From HRBIN24 sp035574155 (lineage in GTDB: Bacteria > Chloroflexota > Dehalococcoidia > SM23-28-2 > HRBIN24): a stretch of 64,000 nucleotides of DNA. Below the pieces are notes generated by a model. That model saw nothing but the letters and a program-made list of their open reading frames with translations, had not been told where the DNA came from and did not search any database. Shown piece by piece: positions 8,363 through 15,971 of the stretch (positions within the stretch are counted from its first letter, which is position 1; every line of letters begins with the position of its first letter). The position numbers were made by a program, and so were the translations under genes. The DNA is taken from NCBI GenBank assembly GCA_035574155.1, contig DATLZD010000021.1, positions 80,648 through 144,647 on the forward strand, in the 5' to 3' direction.

Positions 8363-8411
8363 CTGCAAGGGCCGTCCCTGTCCCTCCTCCCCCCGACATG
8401 CTGGGTGGGCC

Positions 8412-9617
8412 ATGTCCAGCCCTAGCAACGGCCTACCCGACGCTGCCGGTCGCTTCGGTCCCTTCGGCGGGCGCTACGTCCCTGAGACCCTCATGGCCCC
8501 CCTCCAAGAGCTGGAGGAGGCCTACCTGGCCGCCCGCGACGACCCCGCCTTTCAGTCCGAGCTGGACGCCCTGCTGCGGGACTACGCCGGGCGGCCCACG
8601 CCCCTCTACTTCGCCCGCCGCCTCACGGAGCGCATCGGCGGTGCCAAGATATATCTCAAGCGCGAGGACCTGGCCCACACCGGCGCCCACAAGATCAACA
8701 ACGCTCTGGGCCAAGGGCTGTTGGCCAAGCGCCTGGGAAAGAGACGCATCGTGGCCGAGACGGGGGCGGGGCAGCATGGAGTGGCCACCGCCACCGTCTG
8801 CGCCCTCCTGGGACTGGAGTGCGTGGTCTACATGGGCGCCGAGGACGTGCGCCGCCAGTCCCCCAACGTCTTCCGCATGCGGCTGCTGGGGGCCGAGGTG
8901 CGGGCCGTAGAGTCGGGCACCCGCACCCTCAAGGACGCCATCAACGAGGCCCTGCGCGACTGGGTGACCAACGTCCGCACCACCCACTACCTGTTGGGCA
9001 GCGCCGTCGGCCCACACCCCTATCCCATGCTGGTGCGCGACTTCCAGTCGGTCATCGGCCGCGAGGCGCGGGAGCAGATGCTGGCCCGGGAGGGACGCCT
9101 GCCCGATTACGCTGTGGCCTGCGTGGGAGGGGGCTCCAACGCCATCGGCCTGTTTTACCCCTTCTATGGGGACCGGCAGGTCCAGTTGGTAGGCGTGGAA
9201 GCAGCGGGCCGCGGCGTCGAGACGGGCCAGCATGCCGCCAGCCTGGTGGCCGGTCGCCCGGGCGTCCTGCACGGCGCCTACTCCTACCTGCTGCAGGACG
9301 AGCACGGACAGGTCCTGGGGACCCACTCCATCTCCGCTGGCCTCGACTATCCGGGGGTCGGACCGGAACATGCCTACCTCAAGGAGACGGGGCGTGCCCG
9401 CTACGTGGCCGTGGGCGACGACGGGGCGTTGGAAGGCTTTCGGCTCCTGGCCGAGACGGAGGGGATCCTGCCAGCACTGGAGCCTGCGCACGCCGTCCAC
9501 TACGCGGCCCAGCTGGCATCCCAGCTGCCCCCGGAGGCCATCGTGCTGGTCTGCCTCTCGGGGCGCGGCGACAAGGACCTGGGGGTAGTCGCCCAGGCCC
9601 TAGGCGTGCATATCTAG
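8412..9617 (+). CDS. trpB: Tryptophan synthase beta chain
   Basis: This PLP enzyme condenses indole and serine to tryptophan. The lysine that binds PLP is Lys94 in HTGAHKINNALG, and the phosphate loop GGGSNAIG and the ETGAGQHG and LSGRGDKD motifs match the TrpB1 type that partners with TrpA. It has 401 residues. The trpA gene is not adjacent; it lies about 21 kb away on the other strand (30691-31497). Its stop codon shares a CTAG with the convergent downstream gene. Confidence 0.97.
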   Translation: MSSPSNGLPDAAGRFGPFGGRYVPETLMAPLQELEEAYLAARDDPAFQSELDALLRDYAGRPTPLYFARRLTERIGGAKIYLKREDLAHTGAHKINNALGQGLLAKRLGKRRIVAETGAGQHGVATATVCALLGLECVVYMGAEDVRRQSPNVFRMRLLGAEVRAVESGTRTLKDAINEALRDWVTNVRTTHYLLGSAVGPHPYPMLVRDFQSVIGREAREQMLAREGRLPDYAVACVGGGSNAIGLFYPFYGDRQVQLVGVEAAGRGVETGQHAASLVAGRPGVLHGAYSYLLQDEHGQVLGTHSISAGLDYPGVGPEHAYLKETGRARYVAVGDDGALEGFRLLAETEGILPALEPAHAVHYAAQLASQLPPEAIVLVCLSGRGDKDLGVVAQALGVHI

Positions 9618-10120
9618 CCTGCAGGGCCACGCCAGACGGTGCGGACCTTGTAGACCGGTAGCCTGCTGCCGACCGCCTCCACCGCCAACACCTCCAGTCC
9701 GTCCATGTCGGCGCAGGTGGTGACGTGACGCTGGACGAGGCGGCCCAGGGGCTGGGCCACCACGGTGGCCAGCATGGCCGCCAGCAGCGCCTGGGGCAGC
9801 CGCTCCCATCTCCCTGACCGGCGGGCCACCAAGAAGGCGGAGAGGCCCGTCAGCAGGCCCGTGAGGGAGATGTTGGTCCCGCACAGGGGAGAAACGGCCA
9901 GATAGGACTCGCCCCGTCGCAGACGGGCCAGGGCCTCTAGGACCGACGCCTGCAGGTCTTCGGCCCCCACCCGCCCCACGATGTAGAACCCGTCCCCGCT
10001 GGCCCGGCCCAGCAGTTGGACTGGCCTGCCCAGTCGCGACAGCAGGACAGCGATGGTGGCGTGCTCCAGGGCATGGTTGCGGCGCACGGCCTCCACGTGA
10101 CGCCGGACAGCGTCTATCAC
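9614..10120 (-). CDS. DUF6391-like membrane-associated protein
   Basis: The 168-residue product opens with VRRNHALEHATIAVLLSR, which resembles the DUF6391 family known from cyanobacteria and Chloroflexi; its function is unknown. A hydrophobic stretch (GTNISLTGLLTGLSAFLV, about residues 86-103) and ALLAAMLATVVAQPLG suggest one or two membrane segments. The GTG start has a strong upstream GGAGGAGGTGA and overlaps the stop of the upstream DedA-like gene (GTGA). The stop overlaps that of trpB (CTAG 9614-9617). Family assignment is from memory of the motif. Confidence 0.7.
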   Translation of the reverse strand: MIDAVRRHVEAVRRNHALEHATIAVLLSRLGRPVQLLGRASGDGFYIVGRVGAEDLQASVLEALARLRRGESYLAVSPLCGTNISLTGLLTGLSAFLVARRSGRWERLPQALLAAMLATVVAQPLGRLVQRHVTTCADMDGLEVLAVEAVGSRLPVYKVRTVWRGPAG

Positions 10121-10791
10121 TCCTTCACCTCCTCCACCGCCGCCGTCGGACGGCCCTTGGCGCTGTGGCCGAAGGCCTCCCGCAGGCGCCGTCCGTAGTA
10201 GATGATGACCGCCAGGGCCAGCAGGGCAGCCAAGGGCAGGCTCACCGGGCGGAACCACTCCATGAGCTTCTGCCAGTGCTCCCCCAGCAGGTAGCCGGCC
10301 GTTGCCAGGCCCAGCGACCAGGGATAGGAGCCCAGGAAGGTGAAGACGGCAAAGCGGACTGGCTCGGCCCTAGCGACCCCGGCCGGCAGGCTGATGAAGG
10401 TCCGCACCACCGGCAACAGCCGCGAGAAGAAGGCCGATGCCTCACCGTGGCGGCGGAAAAAGCGGTCGGCCAGCGCCAGCTCCCCAGGGCTGATGAGCAG
10501 GTAGCGGCCGTAACGCTCCAGAAAGGGTCGCCCCGCCCAGGCCCCCACCAGGTAGGCCAGCATCGAGCCCGCCAGGTTGCCGATGGCCCCGTAGAGGCCG
10601 GCCAGCAGCAGCCACTCGGCCCCCAGCCCCTTTTCCTTCACCAGGAACCAGCCGGCCAGGGGCATGATGACCTCGCTGGGGAAGGGGACGCAGGCGCTCT
10701 CCACCGCCATGAGGACGACCACCCCTGGCCAGCCGATGGCCTCGTAGAGGTGGCGGGCCAGCTCCAGGAGCCGGTCCTCAATGCCGGACAT
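10117..10791 (-). CDS. DedA/VTT-domain membrane protein
   Basis: This polytopic protein has the DedA/SNARE-associated (VTT) pattern: an N-terminal amphipathic helix, ESACVPFPSEVIMPLAG re-entrant motif, GNLAGSMLAYLVGAWAG, FFSRLLPVVRTFISLPAG and a C-terminal membrane helix. Family members move undecaprenyl phosphate or phospholipids across the membrane, and some affect drug or metal tolerance. From ATG 10791 (preceded by GGAGGGTG) it has 224 residues; upstream in-frame codons lack a ribosome site. It is translationally coupled to the DUF6391-like gene. Confidence 0.88.
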   Translation of the reverse strand: MSGIEDRLLELARHLYEAIGWPGVVVLMAVESACVPFPSEVIMPLAGWFLVKEKGLGAEWLLLAGLYGAIGNLAGSMLAYLVGAWAGRPFLERYGRYLLISPGELALADRFFRRHGEASAFFSRLLPVVRTFISLPAGVARAEPVRFAVFTFLGSYPWSLGLATAGYLLGEHWQKLMEWFRPVSLPLAALLALAVIIYYGRRLREAFGHSAKGRPTAAVEEVKE

Positions 10792-10858
10792 CACCCTCCA
10801 GTATGCCATAGGACACGGCCGTGGCGCGGCCGCCTGTGCCTTTCGCTGCTGCAACGGG

Positions 10859-10864
10859 TATAAT
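10859..10864 (+). promoter_or_regulatory. -10 element for the MoxR-VWA transcript
   Basis: A perfect TATAAT followed by GG lies 64 bases before the MoxR start, in the divergent region with the DedA gene. A -35 box is not evident. Confidence 0.4.
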
Positions 10865-10928
10865 GGCTTAGTGCAATATCGTGGCGCCGCCCGCTGGTCG
10901 ACGGCGCTGGGAGGGTGAGGTCTAGACC

Positions 10929-12329
10929 GTGGACAGGAAGCCGCGCACCGTCGGGGAGCTGAGGGACTCCGGCTACAAGATCCTCTCCGTAAAGGCGGAA
11001 ATGCGCAAGAACCTCATCGAGAAGATGCGGCGCCGGGAACCCCTCTTCCCGGGCATCATCGGCTATGACGAGACCGTCATCCCCCAGCTACAGAACGCCA
11101 TCCTGGCCGGACAGGACATCATCTTCCTGGGAGAGCGGGGACAGGCCAAGTCGCGCCTCATCCGCTCCCTGGTGGGCCTGCTGGACGAGGAGATACCCAT
11201 AGTCGCCGGCTGCGAGATCAACGACAACCCCTTCGCCCCCATCTGCCGCCGCTGCCGCGAGTGGCTGGCCGAGGAGGGGGACAACGTAGAGATAGAGTGG
11301 ATCGACCGAGAGCGGCGCTACGGCGAGAAGCTGGCCACCCCGGACATCACCATCGCCGACCTCATCGGCGAAGTGGACCCCATCAAGGTGGCCGAGGGGC
11401 GCTACCTGGCCGATGAGCTGACCATCCACTACGGCCTGATTCCGCGCCATAACCGGGGCATCTTCTGCATCAACGAGCTGCCCGACCTGGCCGAGCGCAT
11501 CCAGGTGGGACTGCTGAACATCATGGAGGAGCGCGACGTCCAGATCCGCGGCTACCGCATCAGGCTGCCGCTGGACGTGTTGGTGGTGGCATCGGCCAAC
11601 CCCGAGGACTACACCAACCGTGGCCGCATCATCACCCCCCTCAAGGACCGCTACGGCGCCCAGATCCGCACCCACTACCCGCGCACGGTGGAGCATGAGA
11701 TCGCCATCATGGAGCAGGAGCGCACCGTGTTCGAGGGGGAGGAGGAGAGGCCGGTCCAGACTCCCCAGTTCATGAAGGAGATCGTGGCCGAGGTGACTCG
11801 CCTGGCCCGTCGCAGCCCGGACGTCAACCAGCGCTCCGGCGTTTCGGTGCGGGCGTCCATCACCAGCTACGAGGCCCTGCTGGCCAACGCCCTGCGCCGC
11901 GCCATCCTGCTCGACGAGCCGGTGGCCGTCCCCCGCATCACCGACCTGCCCTACATCCTGCCCGCCCTCTCGGGCAAGCTGGAGTTCGAGACGGTGGAGG
12001 AAGGCAGGGAGGACCAGATCATGGAGCGGCTGCTCCAGGGCGCGGTGCTGGCCGTCTTCAACCGCTACTTCAGCATCGGCGAGCTGGACAAGGTGGTGTC
12101 CCGCTTCCGCGGCGGCTATGTGGTGGAGGTCTCGGACCTGGCCCCGGCCGACGCCTACGAGGCCATCGCCCACCAGGTGGAGGGCCTGCAGGAGGCGGCC
12201 AAGAAGCTGGAATGCGACGGGAGCCCCCAGCTCCTGGCATCGGCGGTCGAGTTCGTGCTGGAGGGCCTCCACCTCAGTAAGCGCCTCAACAAGGAGAGGC
12301 TGGCCGGTCGTGTCCAGTACCGGTCGTGA
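10929..12329 (+). CDS. MoxR/magnesium-chelatase-like AAA+ ATPase
   Basis: This 466-residue AAA+ protein has Walker A GERGQAKS (residues 68-75), a Walker B-like GIFCINELPDL (177-187) and ASANPEDYTNRGRI as sensor region. The helical lid lies near LARRSPDVNQRSGVSVR. The Walker B Asp-Glu is Asn182-Glu183, so the usual Mg-binding Asp is replaced. CxxC at CRRC (106-109) is a possible metal site. MoxR ATPases act as chaperones with VWA partners; such a partner gene lies two genes downstream. Cytoplasmic location is expected. Substrate unknown. Confidence 0.85.
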   Translation: MDRKPRTVGELRDSGYKILSVKAEMRKNLIEKMRRREPLFPGIIGYDETVIPQLQNAILAGQDIIFLGERGQAKSRLIRSLVGLLDEEIPIVAGCEINDNPFAPICRRCREWLAEEGDNVEIEWIDRERRYGEKLATPDITIADLIGEVDPIKVAEGRYLADELTIHYGLIPRHNRGIFCINELPDLAERIQVGLLNIMEERDVQIRGYRIRLPLDVLVVASANPEDYTNRGRIITPLKDRYGAQIRTHYPRTVEHEIAIMEQERTVFEGEEERPVQTPQFMKEIVAEVTRLARRSPDVNQRSGVSVRASITSYEALLANALRRAILLDEPVAVPRITDLPYILPALSGKLEFETVEEGREDQIMERLLQGAVLAVFNRYFSIGELDKVVSRFRGGYVVEVSDLAPADAYEAIAHQVEGLQEAAKKLECDGSPQLLASAVEFVLEGLHLSKRLNKERLAGRVQYRS

Positions 12330-12360
12330 GCCCCAGGACCCCATCGTCCAACGGCCCCAC

Positions 12361-12834
12361 ATGCCCGGCTACGGCCTGGAGAAAGTAACGGCCAGGCCCC
12401 TGCCCTGGGACTGGGCCGAAGAGCGTCTTCGGGCCAGCCATAACTACTTCGTCAGCACTGTATCGCCCGACGGACGGCCCCACTGCGTCCCGGTCTGGGG
12501 CGTGTGGACAGGCGGCATGTTCTTCTTCAGCAGCGGGCCGCGGTCGCGCAAGGCCCGAAACCTGGCCAGCTCGCCCCGCTGTGTCGTCTGCACCGAGGGC
12601 GGGAGAGAGGCAGTCATCGTCCAGGGGGAGGCAGAAGAGGTGAGGGATGAGGCCACCTTCAGCCACTTCGCCGATGCTTACGAGGCCAAATACAACTACC
12701 GGCCCCAGCAGGGGGCTGACCTGGTCTTCGCCGTGAGGCCTGAGGTGGCCTTCGGGTTCGTCGAGAGCGAGGATTTCCCGGCTACGGCCACCCGCTGGCG
12801 TTTCGGCGCCCCGCGGGGCACAGGACGCACATGA
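12361..12834 (+). CDS. Pyridoxamine-phosphate-oxidase-fold flavin or F420 protein
   Basis: The 157-residue product has the split-barrel PPOX fold pattern: RASHNYFVSTVSPDGRPHCVPVWGVWTGGMFFFSSGPRSRKARNL. Such proteins bind FMN, F420 or heme and perform redox chemistry on small molecules. The window also encodes cofG and cofH for the F420 chromophore, so F420 use is possible but not shown. It is inserted between the MoxR and VWA genes with short gaps on both sides. No strong ribosome site precedes ATG 12361. Confidence 0.82.
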   Translation: MPGYGLEKVTARPLPWDWAEERLRASHNYFVSTVSPDGRPHCVPVWGVWTGGMFFFSSGPRSRKARNLASSPRCVVCTEGGREAVIVQGEAEEVRDEATFSHFADAYEAKYNYRPQQGADLVFAVRPEVAFGFVESEDFPATATRWRFGAPRGTGRT

Positions 12835-12847
12835 AGGGGTGGATAGC

Positions 12848-14929
12848 ATGACTTGGCTCTATCGCTACTCCGAGTGGGACGGCACGCAAGAGATACCGCC
12901 CCTGGACCCGGACGAGATCCTCTCGGCCATCACCGATGACCTCATGAACTTTGGCGACCTGCAGCACGCCCTGCGCAACCTGCTGCAACGGGGCCTGCGG
13001 GGGCCCATGGGCCAGCGCATGCAGGGCCTGCGCGACCTCCTCCAGCGGCTGCGCCAGAACCGCCGCCAGATGCTGGACCGCTACAACCTTAGCTCCCTGT
13101 TCGAGGACCTGGAGAGGCGGGTGCAAGAGGTCCTGGACCTGGAGCAGGAGACGCTGAGGCGTCGCCTGGAGGAGGCCGAGCGCCAGCTTCAGGGCCAGCC
13201 GGGTTCGCTGCAGCCCTTCCAGGAGGCGCTGGGCCAGAGCGGTCAGCAGGAGAGCCAGGGGGACGACGCCCGCAACATGGCCCAGATGCTAAAGAACATC
13301 GCCCAGCGCAAGCAGGACTACCTCAGGAACCTGCCCCAGGACCTGGGCGGCCGCATCAAGGGCCTACAGGAATACGAGTTCATGGACCCCGAAGCGGCGG
13401 CCAAGTTCCAGGAGCTCATGGAGATGCTGCGCCAGGCCATGCTGGACGCCTTCTTCAAGGACCTCTACAACCAGCTGGCCGGCCTCACCCCGGACCAGCT
13501 CCAGCGCCTTAAGGAGATGGTCCGCGACCTGAACCGCCTGCTGTCGGAAAAGATGGCCGGCGGCCAGCCTGACTACCAGTCCTTCCTGGACAAGTATGGA
13601 GACCTGCTGGGCCCCAACCCTCCCCAGTCCCTGGACGAGCTGGTCCAGCGCATGCAGCAGCAGATGGCCGCCATGCAGAGCCTCCTGGACAGCCTGCCGC
13701 CGGAGATGCGGCGCCAGCTCCAGGACCTGCTCATGGACAAGGTGGGCGACCCGGAGCTGATGCGGGAGCTGCAGGAGCTGGCCATCAACCTGGACATCCT
13801 GGCCCCGCTGCGCGACCTGGAGAACCAGTACCCCTTCCGCGGCGACGAGACCCTGGACCTGCTCCAGGCCATGCGCCTCATGGAACACATGCAGGGGCTG
13901 GACGAGCTGGAGCGCCAGCTAGAGCGCGTCCAGTACGGCGGCTCCCTGGACGACATCGACGAGGAGCGGCTCCGGGAGCTGCTGGGCGAAGAGGCCTACC
14001 AGACCTTCCGCCAGCTGAAGGAGCTGCTGGAGGTCCTGGAGCGGGCCGGCTACATCCGCCGTCGGGGCCAGGAATGGGAGCTGACGCCCAAGGCCATCCG
14101 CCGCATAGGCCAGAAGGCCCTGGGCGAGATCTACGCCCAGATCAAGAAGTCGTCCTACGGCAAACACGCCAGCCGGGAGCGGGGGCCCGGCACCGAGCGC
14201 ACCGAGGACACCAAGCGCTACGAGTTCGGTGACCCCTTCCACCTGCACCTGGGCCAGACGGTCTTAAACGCCGTGCTGAGGGAAGGCCCCCAGGTCCCCG
14301 TGCGCCTGGGCAAGGACGACTTCGAGGTCTACTCCACCGAGCACCTGACCACTACCGCCACCGTCATGATGCTGGACCTGTCCTGGTCCATGGCCCTGCG
14401 CGGCTCGTTCCAGGCAGCCAAAAGGGTGGCCCTGGCCCTCTACAACCTCATCAAGACCCAGTTCCCCAAGGACGTGCTCTACATCCTGGGCTTCTCGGCC
14501 TACGCCCGCGAGCTGAAGCCCGAGGAGCTGCCCTATGTCCGCTGGGACGAGTCGGTGCTGGGGACCAACATGCACCATGCCCTCATCCTGGCCCAGCAGC
14601 TCCTCTCCCGCCATCGGGCCGGCACCCGCCAGATCATAATGATCTCCGACGGCGAACCCACGGCCCACCTAGAGCACGGCCGTTCCTACTTCTCCTACCC
14701 GCCCAGCCCCATCACCATCCGCAAGACGCTGCAAGAGGTGAAGCGCTGCACCCAGAAGGGCATCGTCATCAACACCTTCATGCTGGACCGCAACTACTAC
14801 CTGAAGGAGTTCGTGAACCAGATCGCCAAGATGAACAAGGGGCGGGTTTTCTACACCACCCCGGACAAGCTGGGCCAGTACATCCTGGTGGACTACGTGG
14901 CCCAGAAGCGCAAGCGGGTCATGGGCTGA
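12848..14929 (+). CDS. VWA-domain protein with long helical N-terminus
   Basis: The 693-residue protein has a long Glu/Gln/Leu-rich, likely coiled-coil N-terminal part (about residues 25-450). A von Willebrand factor A domain follows from about 500. The MIDAS metal motif reads DLSWS (510-514), with GTNMHHA and SDGEPTAH supplying further ligands. Proteins of this kind work with MoxR ATPases in metal-cofactor insertion or complex assembly; the matching ATPase lies just upstream. There is no signal peptide, so it should be cytoplasmic. ATG 12848 is preferred over GTG 12839. Confidence 0.85.
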   Translation: MTWLYRYSEWDGTQEIPPLDPDEILSAITDDLMNFGDLQHALRNLLQRGLRGPMGQRMQGLRDLLQRLRQNRRQMLDRYNLSSLFEDLERRVQEVLDLEQETLRRRLEEAERQLQGQPGSLQPFQEALGQSGQQESQGDDARNMAQMLKNIAQRKQDYLRNLPQDLGGRIKGLQEYEFMDPEAAAKFQELMEMLRQAMLDAFFKDLYNQLAGLTPDQLQRLKEMVRDLNRLLSEKMAGGQPDYQSFLDKYGDLLGPNPPQSLDELVQRMQQQMAAMQSLLDSLPPEMRRQLQDLLMDKVGDPELMRELQELAINLDILAPLRDLENQYPFRGDETLDLLQAMRLMEHMQGLDELERQLERVQYGGSLDDIDEERLRELLGEEAYQTFRQLKELLEVLERAGYIRRRGQEWELTPKAIRRIGQKALGEIYAQIKKSSYGKHASRERGPGTERTEDTKRYEFGDPFHLHLGQTVLNAVLREGPQVPVRLGKDDFEVYSTEHLTTTATVMMLDLSWSMALRGSFQAAKRVALALYNLIKTQFPKDVLYILGFSAYARELKPEELPYVRWDESVLGTNMHHALILAQQLLSRHRAGTRQIIMISDGEPTAHLEHGRSYFSYPPSPITIRKTLQEVKRCTQKGIVINTFMLDRNYYLKEFVNQIAKMNKGRVFYTTPDKLGQYILVDYVAQKRKRVMG

Positions 14930-14951
14930 CGACTTGCGGTCCCGGCAATAG

Positions 14952-15302
14952 ATGCGTGTGCTCACAGCGTCAGCAGGACGCCGCTGGCGCTGGCTCCAGG
15001 CCGGTGCCCTGGCGGTCCTTTTCTTCGGCCTGTTGCCCCAGTTCGTCTACCTGGGCCACTGGGGCCCTGGCCATGAGGAGATAAACTCCCCCCAGGAGGC
15101 AGCTGAGCATGCCCGCCACTGCCACCTGGGGCCCTCCACCTGCGCCGACAGCGGCGGCAAGGTGGCCGTGGCCCCGCCTGTCGCCCCAGTCCTCATCCTG
15201 GCCGCCTGCACCCTCTTCCTCCTGCTGACCACAGGGACGACGCCGACACCTCAGCTCCTCCCTCAGCGGCCCCTGCAACCCCCTCGCGCCGCCCGAGCGT
15301 AG
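14952..15302 (+). CDS. Small His/Cys-rich membrane protein of the copper module
   Basis: The 116-residue product has a basic N-terminus, a membrane helix (about residues 15-34), an extracytoplasmic loop rich in His and Cys (His36, His41, His53, His56, Cys57, His58, Cys64), a second helix (about 76-94) and a Pro-rich tail. I do not recognise a family. The loop looks able to bind a metal ion, and the gene precedes an exported protein and a CopC-CopD fusion, so a role in copper handling is inferred. ATG 14952 is the likely start. Confidence 0.6.
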   Translation: MRVLTASAGRRWRWLQAGALAVLFFGLLPQFVYLGHWGPGHEEINSPQEAAEHARHCHLGPSTCADSGGKVAVAPPVAPVLILAACTLFLLLTTGTTPTPQLLPQRPLQPPRAARA

Positions 15303-15350
15303 ACTTTCTGGACCATATACCCACGCCGACGCGAGGGAGGTAAGTGCGCC

Positions 15351-15971
15351 GTGTGGCGACTATCGTTGCTGTCCCTGTTGGCCCTTGGACTCGCCCTCGT
15401 GGCGCTGGCCCCCGGAGCGGCCTTGGCCCACGAGCGGCGGACGGTGGGCGCCTACACCTTCATCGTGGGCTTCATGAACGAGCCGGCCATCGCCTACTAC
15501 CCCAACGCCCTGGACTTGCGGGTCCAGGACGCCTCCGGCCAGCCGGTGACGGGGCTGGAGCAGACGCTCCGGGCCGAGGTCATCGTGGGCGGAGGCGCCC
15601 AGCGCCGAGCGCTTGAGCTGGAGCCGGCCTTCAACCAGCCGGGCCGCTACTTCGGCTATTTCATCCCCACGCTGCCGGGCGACTACACCTTCCGCATCTA
15701 CGGGCAGGTGGGAGGGCAGACGGTGGACGAGAGCTTCACCTCCGGCCCGGGACGGTTCGACCCGGCTGCGGATCCGGCCGAGCTGCAGTTCCCGCGCCAG
15801 ATGCCGACCACCATCGACCTGCAGCAGTCCCTGGCCCAACGAGAGGGGGGCTCCGGCAACGATGGCCTGGTGGCCCTGGCGCTGGGCATCGGCGCCGCCG
15901 CCCTGGCGGTGGCCTCCATCGACGCCGGCCTGCGCATCTGGGGAGCTGTGGCTGCCCGCCGCGAGAGGTAG
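15351..15971 (+). CDS. Exported, membrane-anchored protein of the copper module
   Basis: The 206-residue protein has a signal peptide ending in ALA, so the mature chain would begin at His27 (HERRTVGAYTF). A beta-rich extracytoplasmic domain follows, with GRYFGYFIPTLPGDYTFRIYG. A C-terminal membrane helix (about 170-195) ends in Arg-rich residues. An N-terminal His after cleavage is also predicted for the CopC domain encoded next, and in CopC that residue binds copper. The family is not recognised with certainty. GTG 15351 follows GGGAGG; the CopC-CopD gene begins right after the stop. Confidence 0.65.
   Translation: MWRLSLLSLLALGLALVALAPGAALAHERRTVGAYTFIVGFMNEPAIAYYPNALDLRVQDASGQPVTGLEQTLRAEVIVGGGAQRRALELEPAFNQPGRYFGYFIPTLPGDYTFRIYGQVGGQTVDESFTSGPGRFDPAADPAELQFPRQMPTTIDLQQSLAQREGGSGNDGLVALALGIGAAALAVASIDAGLRIWGAVAARRER

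Larger units (their letters stand above)
8065..8411 (+). other. Non-coding gap between trpF and trpB with inverted repeats
   Basis: These 347 bases contain no convincing gene. I see a terminator-like hairpin near its beginning (8110-8127), a weak TATCAT box at 8156-8161, and two perfect hairpins back to back at 8322-8362. A 77-codon frame from 8192 lacks a ribosome site and protein character. The region looks like the leader of trpB rather than a decayed gene. Confidence 0.5.

Noticed and set aside
8192..8425. 77-codon frame as a trp leader peptide
   Set aside because: It has no ribosome site, its Trp codons are scattered near the end, and it runs into trpB.
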